Source: an uncultured Prevotella sp. (GTDB taxonomy: Bacteria > Bacteroidota > Bacteroidia > Bacteroidales > Bacteroidaceae). From it: 36,192 bases of DNA. Made by a program: the position numbers and the translations under genes. The stretch covers positions 1 through 36,192 of the forward strand of contig USHV01000029.1 of NCBI GenBank assembly GCA_900554695.1, in the 5' to 3' direction. This document shows positions 1 to 8,356 of this stretch, piece by piece; within the stretch, counting starts at the first letter, position 1, and every line of letters starts with the position of its first letter. A model generated the notes under the pieces. That model saw only the letters and a list, made by a program, of their open reading frames with translations. It had not been told where the DNA came from and made no database searches.

Positions 1-50
1 TCGCTAATCACCAAATTTACAAACACTTACAATTCGTCGAACTCACGTTA
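1..50. repeat. Left arm of 50-base terminal inverted repeat
   Basis: These 50 bases are the exact reverse complement of 36142-36191 at the other end of the window. The match stops at once on the inner side. No transposase lies beside either arm. The likeliest reading is that both ends of this assembled piece run into copies of one dispersed repeat, such as an insertion-sequence end, in opposite orientation. A true terminal repeat of a 36 kb element is less likely because the interior is mostly housekeeping genes. Confidence 0.85.
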
Positions 51-473
51 TTTATATTTAAATGTATGAGTTCTGAAAAATCAGAAATGAGGTGGGCATG
101 TAAAAATGGCGTTTGCTTTAACGCATTATTCTTGACACACTGGAATCTCGCAAATTCAAAGTATCAGTCAAGAATAGCAGAGCAGATTGTCACGAGATGT
201 GTACAAATTTAACATTCCTATATCGCCATAACACTATTATCCATTGGAGATAGTGTTAATGGCATATAGAAATGTTTGTCCATATCGGCGTGGAACTGTT
301 CTTCGTTGTTCTGCTGATATGGGCGATGCGAGAGCCTCAGTGTGTGGGATTGCGAGGAATCATGTTTTCCACGCTTTTTCATGCACAAAATTTATTTAGT
401 TTAATTAACACACATCCGGATCTGGAAAAACCGGATGCACATCTACTCTAATGGCGAAACATGATACACATGT
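51..473. other. Intergenic region before first LytTR gene
   Basis: No gene is seen. The region holds an imperfect 27-base inverted repeat (211-237 with 250-276) and a small hairpin just before the first LytTR gene (CATCCGG at 413-419 pairing with CCGGATG at 431-437). An 8-base inverted pair TTCTTGAC/GTCAAGAA lies at 129-136 and 167-174. I see no clear TAnnTTTG box, and no copy of the direct-repeat operator found upstream of the second LytTR gene. Confidence 0.5.
211..276. repeat. Imperfect 27-base inverted repeat with 12-base loop
   Basis: The arms at 211-237 and 250-276 pair along their length with about two mismatches and a one-base offset. The inner part pairs GCCATAACACTAT with ATAGTGTTAATGGC. 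There is no T-run after it, so it is not a standard terminator. It could be a regulatory hairpin for the LytTR gene downstream or a relic of a small mobile element. Confidence 0.6.
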
Positions 474-830
474 ATGCAAACTAACATTTATTTCAGAATC
501 TATGGAGAAATATACGTTGTTGATCTTGCACAAACAATGTACTTCAAAACTGAAGATCATTACACACACGTATATTATTTATCCGGCACACACTTTATGA
601 CACCATTCGGACTGCAAGACATCGAAACAGAAATATCCAACAAGACAGAGCACTGCAAATATTTTATACGTTCAGGAAGGAAACACATTTTAAATACGAA
701 GCATATTTTTCATATTAATACAATAAAGCAAATTGTCATGATATCTGATAATCAGGGCACAATACACACCATAAATCTTCCTAAAAACGCATTGAAAATT
801 TTAATAAAATCATTTTATTGTCAAAAATAA
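474..830 (+). CDS. Stand-alone LytTR DNA-binding protein (copy 1)
   Basis: This 118-residue protein is essentially one LytTR DNA-binding domain with no receiver or membrane part. LytTR hallmarks are visible: a strand followed by YFKTEDHYTHVYY, and later FIRSGRKHILNTKHI leading into an HIN motif. Such proteins bind direct repeats through a ten-stranded beta fold and normally activate transcription. It has the same length as the protein at 1091-1447 and is about 70% identical to it by eye, so the two are a tandem duplication. The gene stands before the exported dockerin protein on the same strand, which suggests a role in controlling that locus. No sensor partner is encoded nearby, so how it is activated is not visible. 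No clear Shine-Dalgarno sequence precedes the ATG. Confidence 0.85.
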   Translation: MQTNIYFRIYGEIYVVDLAQTMYFKTEDHYTHVYYLSGTHFMTPFGLQDIETEISNKTEHCKYFIRSGRKHILNTKHIFHINTIKQIVMISDNQGTIHTINLPKNALKILIKSFYCQK

Positions 831-981
831 GATAAATAACGAACATATAATATATCGGGCAACTGCCGGAAAAACACACATTTTTACCACATAAACACGA
901 AACCGGTACGATCAGACATTAAGCCATATCAACAAAACAAACACATTAAAAACACATAACATCTAATTCTATGTTTTCAAC

Positions 982-1009
982 TCACGAAAATAAATACGCT
1001 GTTCACGAA
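982..1009 (+). promoter_or_regulatory. Candidate LytTR operator upstream of LytTR copy 2
   Basis: Two direct copies of TCACGAA start at 982 and 1003, exactly 21 bases apart. Two helical turns between direct repeats is the known arrangement for LytTR-domain binding sites. The second half-site ends 40 bases before the -7 box at 1050. The same pair recurs at 1599-1627 with identical spacing to its own box. Confidence 0.6.
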
Positions 1010-1049
1010 TAGCACCTCCAAACGCAATGCATCCACACCGGATTGTTGT

Positions 1050-1057
1050 TAACTTTG
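1050..1057 (+). promoter_or_regulatory. -7 promoter box for LytTR copy 2
   Basis: TAACTTTG matches the Bacteroidetes -7 consensus TAnnTTTG. No TTTG is found about 19 bases upstream, as expected for a promoter that needs an activator. A second candidate box, TAAATTTG, is at 1062-1069. Either would give a short leader before the ATG at 1091 and would exclude the upstream TTG at 1043 as a start. Confidence 0.55.
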
Positions 1058-1090
1058 TTCATAAATTTGTACGAATTGTACACATCTTGT

Positions 1091-1447
1091 ATGCAAACTA
1101 AAGTTTATTTCAGAATCTATGGAGAAATGTACGTTGTTGACCTAAATCTGACAATGTATTTCAAGGCTGATGACCATTATACACACGTATATTATTCGTC
1201 CGGCACCCACTTTATGATACCGTTCGGACTGTCAAAAGTTGAAATAGAAATATCATCCAATATAGAATACGGTCAATATTTCATACGGTCAGGAAGAACT
1301 TACATCATAAATATAAAACAGATATTCCACATCAATACAATCAAACAGATTGTCGTCATATCAGACAATCTAGGAGCAGCACATACCATAAGACTTCCTA
1401 AAAACGCATTAAGAACATTAATGGACTCGCTCAACTGTCCTAAATAA
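1091..1447 (+). CDS. Stand-alone LytTR DNA-binding protein (copy 2)
   Basis: This is a second single-domain LytTR protein, also 118 residues from this ATG. The frame is open further upstream from a TTG at 1043, but that start would lie before the -7 box at 1050. The chosen ATG gives exact correspondence with copy 1 (both begin MQT and continue into YFRIYGE). The domain shows DHYTHVYY, FIRSGRTYIINIKQI and the HINTIKQI segment shared with copy 1. The promoter region, including the paired TCACGAA sites, is nearly duplicated before the giant gene at 1784. The simplest inference is that one or both LytTR proteins activate this gene and the giant gene through those sites, making an autoregulated switch. 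Confidence 0.85.
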   Translation: MQTKVYFRIYGEMYVVDLNLTMYFKADDHYTHVYYSSGTHFMIPFGLSKVEIEISSNIEYGQYFIRSGRTYIINIKQIFHINTIKQIVVISDNLGAAHTIRLPKNALRTLMDSLNCPK

Positions 1448-1598
1448 TATAAAAGGTATATGACTGGGAAATAACAATTCAGATAATAATGCACTTAATT
1501 ATACAATATAATTTATGAAGCCTTCATTATCTGATAATTACTCTTTTCTACATAATAAAAAGACTATACAAACATCTTATTGGTTCCCGTATTTTCAG

Positions 1599-1627
1599 TT
1601 CACGAAAATAACGACGCAGTTCACGAA
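1599..1627 (+). promoter_or_regulatory. Candidate LytTR operator upstream of giant gene
   Basis: Two direct copies of TTCACGAA start at 1599 and 1620, 21 bases apart. The second ends 40 bases before the -7 box at 1668, exactly the geometry seen at 982-1009. Conservation of repeat, spacing and distance in two promoters supports a common activator, most simply the LytTR proteins encoded just upstream. Confidence 0.65.
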
Positions 1628-1667
1628 TAGCATCTCCAAACGCAATGCATCCACACTGGATTGTAGC

Positions 1668-1675
1668 TAATTTTG
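1668..1675 (+). promoter_or_regulatory. -7 promoter box for the giant gene
   Basis: TAATTTTG fits TAnnTTTG. There is no TTTG at the -33 position, consistent with dependence on an activator bound to the sites at 1599-1627. Confidence 0.5.
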
Positions 1676-1783
1676 TCTACAAATTGTACACATGCAGCCT
1701 ACATATTCTTACTGATGTAAGGACAATATTAATGATTGAAAATTCAAACCAAATAATGAAAATTAAACTAAAGAATTAGAGTT

Positions 1784-4700
1784 ATGAGAAAAAATGTACT
1801 GGTTTCTATTCTCGCGATGACCTCAGCCTCCACACTGACGGCATGGGCCGACGCGAATGTAGATCAAATCAAGACAAACGATGTAAGCGACTGGCAAGGC
1901 GCTGAGTCAGGCGTATCGCTTGAGAATGGCATCATCGTCTCACAAAACGGAGCTGCCATATCGCAGAACATCGGAAAGCTTGTAAAAGGAAGCTACAAGA
2001 TCACTACAACTACGGCAGAAAACGTCAAAATACTTATAAACGGCAAAGCGCTGGATAATGGTATGTTTGAAGTAACAGCTGAGGAAGAAGACATCGTCAT
2101 CAGCCTGGAAGCCGTGGAAGGCGGCAAAGAGTACAAGGTGGGCGGACTGAAACTGATGCTGGACTTCGATTTCGCACCGCTCCGTACCGAACTCTCAAAC
2201 AAGTTGACAGAAATAATCAATAAGATTGACAACAGAGACGAGAATTATCAGAAACTTTATGATAAGGCAATGAGTCTTTCTACTGTGGTCAACAATCTTA
2301 AAGACGAAGAGGGAACAGACGACAAAAACGCATACAATGTATATAAAGAATACGCGCTTTACAAAGACGACGCTTCAAATCTTCATGTACAAATAGACGA
2401 GCTCGAGGCAGAGGTCAACAGTGCAGCAGATAACACTGCGGCTTACAACAACGCTGTAGCAGCATACAATCGACAGAAAACAGCGTTTGATGACGTAGCC
2501 AAGAAGCTGGAAGGCATAACAGACGGCGACAGCAAGACTTATGTAGAAGGTATTACTGCTGCAGCCAAAGAAGCCGTAACAGAAGCTCTGGATAAGTTCA
2601 AAAATGATGCAGAAGCTGCTAAAGGAGATGGAACGGCGGCGGAAATATGCAACGAGGAAGCTATAAACAACTTCACAACTGAAGTCAGCAAACTTATCAA
2701 TGACTATTCTGCTGCCATAGACAAAGCCAAGGCTGACCACGAAGCTTATGTCAGAATAAACACCTGTATAACCGACCTCAGAAACACGTATAACGAGAGT
2801 CTTACACAAATATACAATGAAGTGAAAGACGATCCGGACGTTTACGCTGACATGCGTGAGGCTGCACAGACCGAGCTCAACCAGATAAATGCCAAAATTA
2901 CAAAGATAGAAGAACAGAATGGTACGCCGGAGGCTCACGAAGGTTCGCTGGAGTTGGAGAATGGTCTCGGAAATAATTGGGATGTAACACTCCACACGGA
3001 AATAACAGAGGTAACAGGTAAATATCTCGAAAAGACGTATGAACTGAAAGAGATATATGCAGATGCCAAGGCAAAGCTGAGCACAGTAGAAACTGAATAC
3101 GAGAACCTCGGAAAGATACAGGCTATCAAGGACCATCATCTCGGCACTTATAACGCCATCGGCACCGCCATCGAGACTCTCCGCACAAAGATAGAAGACA
3201 ACAACACGAAGCACGTTGTAGCCGATTATACCCAGGACTTCAATGGTATAAATGACAAGATTGAGGAGCTGAATACTAATGCAGCAGGCGATATTGCCAA
3301 CTATGACGCATACCAAGCCGTAACAACAAAGGTAGGTGAAAAAGAAACAAGCCTTGATGAAGCAACAAAGACTGTAAATGCTCTTAACGATGAAACATAC
3401 AGCAACAAAGACAAATACGCAGCCACGGAACAGGCCGTAACCGATGCCATCGGTGTCATTTCCGGAGATGCGCTTAATGCTTTCAACGAAGGTACATGTA
3501 AAGAAGCAGACTTCGATGCTGCCTTTGCTGAGGTGGATAAAATGATAGCTGATTACATCGCAAACGCAGAAACAGCAAAAGAAAACTACCTGAATGTTCA
3601 GGCTAAACTCGCTTCTTATAATGCCACACTCAGTGAACTTCGCGAGGTTGTAACCAATACTGCCGTAACAGTAGGTACAAGCGGCAAGACATACGGTAGC
3701 TATATTGACGAATTCCAGGCTGTCATCACTGCTATAGAAGGTTTCATGACTACAGCTTCCACAAGCACCGACGACGCCTACAACAAGGCTTTGGCTGACG
3801 CATTCGACAAGGCAGACGCTGCCGAGACCAAAACTCTTGCTGATGTAGTTGCAGGACTGAAGGACTCTTATGCCCAGGACAAAGAAAACTACGACAACAA
3901 CATAGCAGATCAGGCTGTGGACAGACTGGTTACATATATTGAGACTCTCATCACCACTGCCACAGGAGAACTCTCTAAGATCAGTGCCGAAGGTAAGGAA
4001 AGTGCCGATATAGAAAAACAAAAAGCCGAGATACAGGCTCGTATCGCAAAGCAGAACGCAGCCAAAGAACAGGCAGCTGAAATGACAGACAAGACTGCTG
4101 CAATGGCTGAACTGCAGAAGATTCAGGAAGAAATCGGCAATATCAATAATGATATCTCCACCCTGCAGAAAGCTGCTGAAGACGCTCAGGCACACTTCGA
4201 GGCAAACGAAACACAATACAACGACGCCATCAATACTATCAACGGACTGAAGACCGGTGATATCAAGACAACCGATCCACTTCGTCAAACTGAGTTCAAT
4301 GACAAGAAAACAGCTATCGAAGCAGAGATTGCAGCCTTGAGAACAGAACTCGATGCAGCTAATGCTGAGGAAAGTGTTGCCGACAATTGGGCTTCGACAG
4401 AAGATGCAACGGGATTCGGTGACAAACTCGCTGCTGTGGAGAAGAAAGTCTCTGACGCAAGAACAGACGCAGAAGCTTCCGATGCCAACCATAATGCATA
4501 TAAAGCTATTGAGGCTAAATACAATGAAATTGGCTTTGACGGCATAATAGCAAAAGCCAAGAACGACATAAATACATTGTATGAAGAAAACGTCACTCCT
4601 TATACAGAAGCAAGAGAACACTATACAGGTGACGGCGGTGTTATCAGCAAACTGGAAGATGAGAAAGACAGCAAATGGGCTGAAGTTGAGAAGTCTTACA

Positions 4701-7700
4701 GGGAAACACACGACTGTGTCAGCCAGAAAGAGGGTTATATCACGAGTTTAACATCAATAGCTAAAGATATAAATGCCGTACCGGCAGATGCCAAGAAGAA
4801 CTACGACAACTACGGTACACTGGCAGGTTCTCTCTCAAAAGCTGAAGAAAGAAGAGCCAAAGAGTTCGAACGTATCGCCAAGGAAGACCAGACTTCTGCT
4901 GCACAAGGCTATCTCGCAGAACTTACAAAGATTGGCGAAGAAATCGCTGAACTCAAGAATGAGATTGACAACGATTTCAAATCAGGAACGTATTCTGCCC
5001 AGAATGAGTTCTCAGAGTCAGACTTGAGCATTAAAGAAATCAACAATCGCATCACTGAAATATCCACTAATCAGAAGGGCGGAGTTGATGAAGCAATAAA
5101 AGCAGACAATGACAAGCGACTTGAAGCCATCAATAACGCACTCTCTACTGCAAGAAACGAATACAGCAATGCCATCACAACAATAAACGAATTCGGTACA
5201 CTTACCGATCCGGAACTTGTTGATGCTGCCAAGAAAGCCATATCTGAAGCTAACAATGCTCTGAGCGGCATACTGAAGGAACTGCGCGATATTGAGACAA
5301 AGGCAACGGATGAGCACAGAGAATGCACTATGAATGGAGAACTCTTCGATATAGAAGAGACATACAAGGCAAGCATAGAGAAGATAACAAAAGACATAAA
5401 GGCAACGGTAACCGGCATAGTAAACAACGTGTACGACGGCAACAGCCTTGGCAATCTGGCTCTGACTAAGTTCAATGCTGTATTCAATGAGGTTTCTGAC
5501 GAATACGATAACATTTACAATGTCGCTCTCGCCGGATATGCTGAAGAGTCGAAACAGAGTTCTAAATCACTTAAAGAGGCTAAGAGTATCATTGATGACG
5601 CAGCTAAAGCATCACAGAAAGATCTCTTGGTTCTTGAGCTCGACACTCAGATAAAAAAGCTCAACCGTGTAGCAGGCCTGCTGACTTCAGGTAAGGAGGA
5701 AGCATCCGCAACCGAATGGAACAGCCTTTACACAGCAGCAATGGACGCAGCTGATGCTCATCTTGCAGACCTCAACAAGTTCGGATATGTGAACGATGCA
5801 GATGGAAAAACCAAGCAAAGATACATCGACAAATACAATGCCGTTGTAGCAGAAATGAACAGATTGAACACCGAAGCTGAAGCAGCAGAGGAGAAAAATA
5901 GCCTGTTCGCCGCTATGACTGCCACTGTCAACGGTCTGAAGGATGCTATCAGCGTACAGACAGCCAATGCATTAGCCATATACAATGAAGCAAAGAACGC
6001 ATCGGCAGAAAACGATGTCAACATCGCAGCATACAACTATATAAAGACATTGCTGGCTGGAGTACAGGCCGAAATAGATGCTTTCAACGCATTCATTGCC
6101 GACTACACCATCACCGATGAGGTTTCCGCAGCTTCAATACAAAATGATCTGACAAACGAAAAAACACGGCTTGAGAAATATGACCTCATATTTGGGTGGT
6201 GCGAAGTCAATAAGCCAGCCTACGAAGACTATGCTCAAACAGCTAAATCTGACATCGGACAAAAATATGTACAGGCAAATAACACAGAGCAACAGAATCT
6301 GTTGAACGAGATAGCAACACTCAAAGCCGACCAGAACAAAGCCGCAGATGCTGTTATGAATGAACCGGATGAGGTGAAAGACAAAGTGGATGCTTATCTC
6401 ACAAAGATCAACGATCTCAATAACGAGATTTCCGATTACGACTGGACTGAGGCTTTCGGCGATAACTCAGAAGGATACGACTGGAACAACGTAGAGGCAA
6501 AGAATAAGATCAAGAACACATTCCTCGGATTTGCAGAAAGAATGGCAGCAATACGTTCAGAGCTGTCCAAGTATTACGAAGAAGCTCTCGAGAGCACAGT
6601 TCTCGGCAGGCTCAACGATGCGCTGAACAACGCAAGAACGCTCCATCAGACCGAAACCGTTGACCTGACTGCATGTCATCAGGATGTTAAGAACCTGTAT
6701 GGCAACAAGCTCGCAGCCCTCGGTGTGGAGATAGAAGCAATGCAGGCAGAAATAACCAAATATGAGCCGCAGATTCTGTTCTACGAGAACAAGCTCTCTT
6801 ATGGCATCAACCAGATAACGGAGTCTCTGAAATCGCTCAGCAGTCAGATTGACAACGCACAGAAGCCGTACACAATCAACGCCGCTGCAAAGGCTCGTCT
6901 GAACGGAGAACTTGACGATCTCAGCAGCAAGCTGGCCGGATATATGGATGAAATCAACGCGTTCACTTACGCTGATAAATCCGGAGCACAGGCACAGGCA
7001 GACATAATCAGCCTTTACATCGATGCCGCCAAGAATAAAATTAACGAATTCGCGGACAATGATACCCGTCTCAATGAGACCACCAGTCTTGACTATATCT
7101 TCAGTCTTGTTGGCATATCGAACGTAAGCACCGACATAGAGGCTCTCTACAAGAAGTACACCATAGAGGAGATGACCGGGCAAATCGGTTCTGATAACAA
7201 CCTGACCGGACTGATGTATCGCATATACAGCATACAGAACTATCTCTACGACGACAGCAAAGGAGAAGTGTTCTACGGCGACAAGAGACATGAACTGTGG
7301 ACAAAGCTGAACGACATATACGGCAGAACAGACTATCTCTACATCTACAACTGGCTCACTTCGAACAGCCGCTTGGTAGATAAAGACATCGACGGAACCG
7401 TTATCGACCCTGTTTACGTAGATTACATGACCGAGGCACTGCCTAAGATCAAGAATAAGATAGACGAACTGAACGGTGAACTCGACGCTCTCAAAGCCGA
7501 GGCAGAGGACAACAAGTATGTTCCGGGCGACGTGGATGGCAACAAGGAAGTGCTCGTAGACGACTACATGACCATCATGAACTACGTACTCGCAATCGAA
7601 GCTCCTGCTACAGAGAAGCAGATGCACACAGCCGACGTTGACGGCAACGGCGAGATAAACATCGGTGACATAACCAAAGTCATCAACATCATTCTCGGCG

Positions 7701-8251
7701 TACAGGACAACAGCGCAGCCCTGACACGTTCAGCAGCCGACGGTACCGACAACATCGCACTGACCGCAGACGAGACAGGCAATGCCAAGAGAGTGGCCAT
7801 CAGACTGAACAACAGCACTGCCTACGTGGGCTGCCAGCTCGACGTGAAACTCCCTTCAGGCGTGACACTGCTCGGCGAACAGCTCGGCGAACGTGCCGTA
7901 GACCACAAGCTCTACTCCAACACTCTTGCCGACGGCACTCATCGCATCGTGGTAAGCTCTATGGAAAATGCTCAGTTTGCCGACAACGGCGATGCACTCA
8001 TCTATCTCGACCTGACAGGCCGCAACGCCGACCACGTCACAGTGGGCGAAGTGAAGCTTGCAGATGCAGCGGGAAGAGTCTACAGCATAGGTTCCGGCAG
8101 TGAGACAACCGGTATTGACGGTGTTGAAACCGACAAGAGCATCAAGGAAAGAATCTACTCCGTAGGCGGACAGGTGATGGACAAGATAAAGAAAGGCATC
8201 AACATCATCCGCAACTCGGACGGTTCTACACGCAAGGTCGTAAAGAAGTGA
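1784..8251 (+). CDS. Giant exported helical protein with dockerin, cohesin-like module and sorting tail
   Basis: The protein has 2155 residues. A signal peptide (cleavage likely after AWA, about residue 22) is followed by a small beta-rich region to about residue 110. Residues 110-1900 are almost entirely helical and rich in Ala, Glu, Lys, Asp and Asn. A weak motif of the type D/N-x-x-A-Y-x-x-I recurs near residues 217, 319, 506, 600, 701, 803, 903, 1005 and 1108, suggesting repeats of about 100 residues. Residues 1913-1972 form a type I dockerin: two calcium-loop segments starting at D1916 (DVDGNKEV) and D1951 (DVDGNGEI), each followed by a hydrophobic helix. Residues 1988-2095 look cohesin-like (LNN...LPSGVTLL). 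The last 32 residues resemble a type IX sorting tail (IYSVGGQVMDK, then a Lys-rich end). It probably forms a long surface stalk or fibre joined through cohesin-dockerin contacts. No catalytic domain is seen. It is preceded by a LytTR-type operator and followed by a cohesin-like partner. Confidence 0.8.
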   Translation: MRKNVLVSILAMTSASTLTAWADANVDQIKTNDVSDWQGAESGVSLENGIIVSQNGAAISQNIGKLVKGSYKITTTTAENVKILINGKALDNGMFEVTAEEEDIVISLEAVEGGKEYKVGGLKLMLDFDFAPLRTELSNKLTEIINKIDNRDENYQKLYDKAMSLSTVVNNLKDEEGTDDKNAYNVYKEYALYKDDASNLHVQIDELEAEVNSAADNTAAYNNAVAAYNRQKTAFDDVAKKLEGITDGDSKTYVEGITAAAKEAVTEALDKFKNDAEAAKGDGTAAEICNEEAINNFTTEVSKLINDYSAAIDKAKADHEAYVRINTCITDLRNTYNESLTQIYNEVKDDPDVYADMREAAQTELNQINAKITKIEEQNGTPEAHEGSLELENGLGNNWDVTLHTEITEVTGKYLEKTYELKEIYADAKAKLSTVETEYENLGKIQAIKDHHLGTYNAIGTAIETLRTKIEDNNTKHVVADYTQDFNGINDKIEELNTNAAGDIANYDAYQAVTTKVGEKETSLDEATKTVNALNDETYSNKDKYAATEQAVTDAIGVISGDALNAFNEGTCKEADFDAAFAEVDKMIADYIANAETAKENYLNVQAKLASYNATLSELREVVTNTAVTVGTSGKTYGSYIDEFQAVITAIEGFMTTASTSTDDAYNKALADAFDKADAAETKTLADVVAGLKDSYAQDKENYDNNIADQAVDRLVTYIETLITTATGELSKISAEGKESADIEKQKAEIQARIAKQNAAKEQAAEMTDKTAAMAELQKIQEEIGNINNDISTLQKAAEDAQAHFEANETQYNDAINTINGLKTGDIKTTDPLRQTEFNDKKTAIEAEIAALRTELDAANAEESVADNWASTEDATGFGDKLAAVEKKVSDARTDAEASDANHNAYKAIEAKYNEIGFDGIIAKAKNDINTLYEENVTPYTEAREHYTGDGGVISKLEDEKDSKWAEVEKSYRETHDCVSQKEGYITSLTSIAKDINAVPADAKKNYDNYGTLAGSLSKAEERRAKEFERIAKEDQTSAAQGYLAELTKIGEEIAELKNEIDNDFKSGTYSAQNEFSESDLSIKEINNRITEISTNQKGGVDEAIKADNDKRLEAINNALSTARNEYSNAITTINEFGTLTDPELVDAAKKAISEANNALSGILKELRDIETKATDEHRECTMNGELFDIEETYKASIEKITKDIKATVTGIVNNVYDGNSLGNLALTKFNAVFNEVSDEYDNIYNVALAGYAEESKQSSKSLKEAKSIIDDAAKASQKDLLVLELDTQIKKLNRVAGLLTSGKEEASATEWNSLYTAAMDAADAHLADLNKFGYVNDADGKTKQRYIDKYNAVVAEMNRLNTEAEAAEEKNSLFAAMTATVNGLKDAISVQTANALAIYNEAKNASAENDVNIAAYNYIKTLLAGVQAEIDAFNAFIADYTITDEVSAASIQNDLTNEKTRLEKYDLIFGWCEVNKPAYEDYAQTAKSDIGQKYVQANNTEQQNLLNEIATLKADQNKAADAVMNEPDEVKDKVDAYLTKINDLNNEISDYDWTEAFGDNSEGYDWNNVEAKNKIKNTFLGFAERMAAIRSELSKYYEEALESTVLGRLNDALNNARTLHQTETVDLTACHQDVKNLYGNKLAALGVEIEAMQAEITKYEPQILFYENKLSYGINQITESLKSLSSQIDNAQKPYTINAAAKARLNGELDDLSSKLAGYMDEINAFTYADKSGAQAQADIISLYIDAAKNKINEFADNDTRLNETTSLDYIFSLVGISNVSTDIEALYKKYTIEEMTGQIGSDNNLTGLMYRIYSIQNYLYDDSKGEVFYGDKRHELWTKLNDIYGRTDYLYIYNWLTSNSRLVDKDIDGTVIDPVYVDYMTEALPKIKNKIDELNGELDALKAEAEDNKYVPGDVDGNKEVLVDDYMTIMNYVLAIEAPATEKQMHTADVDGNGEINIGDITKVINIILGVQDNSAALTRSAADGTDNIALTADETGNAKRVAIRLNNSTAYVGCQLDVKLPSGVTLLGEQLGERAVDHKLYSNTLADGTHRIVVSSMENAQFADNGDALIYLDLTGRNADHVTVGEVKLADAAGRVYSIGSGSETTGIDGVETDKSIKERIYSVGGQVMDKIKKGINIIRNSDGSTRKVVKK

Positions 8252-8279
8252 TTTTGTAAGCTTTTATAATTTCATCGTC

Positions 8280-8318
8280 ATGAAGGCGTGCGTCGCAATA
8301 TGACTGTCACGCCTTCAT
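8280..8318 (+). terminator. Hairpin between giant gene and cohesin-like gene
   Basis: A perfect 11-base stem pairs 8280-8290 with 8308-8318 (ATGAAGGCGTG with CACGCCTTCAT) around a 17-base loop. There is no immediate T-run. It sits between two genes that appear to belong to one unit, so it may lower, rather than stop, transcription into the second gene. Confidence 0.55.
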
Positions 8319-8356
8319 CTTAACAGAAACATTTAATGACTTTATTTTTTTGAACT

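Larger units (their letters stand above)
1448..1783. other. Regulatory region before the giant exported-protein gene
   Basis: No gene is seen. From about 1592 to 1692 it repeats, with a few changes, the region at about 971-1088 upstream of LytTR copy 2. The shared stretch contains the paired TCACGAA sites, a conserved block (CTCCAAACGCAATGCATCCA) and the -7 box. After the box there is a leader of roughly 100 bases before the ATG at 1784. Confidence 0.7.

Noticed and set aside
1043..1090. Upstream TTG start for LytTR copy 2
   Set aside because: It lies before the -7 boxes at 1050 and 1062, and the ATG at 1091 matches copy 1 exactly.
2375..4711. Long minus-strand open frame (778 codons) opposite the giant gene
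   Set aside because: It is a shadow of the Ala/Glu/Lys codon pattern of the real gene. The translation is Cys/Phe/Val-rich without domains, and no promoter is present.
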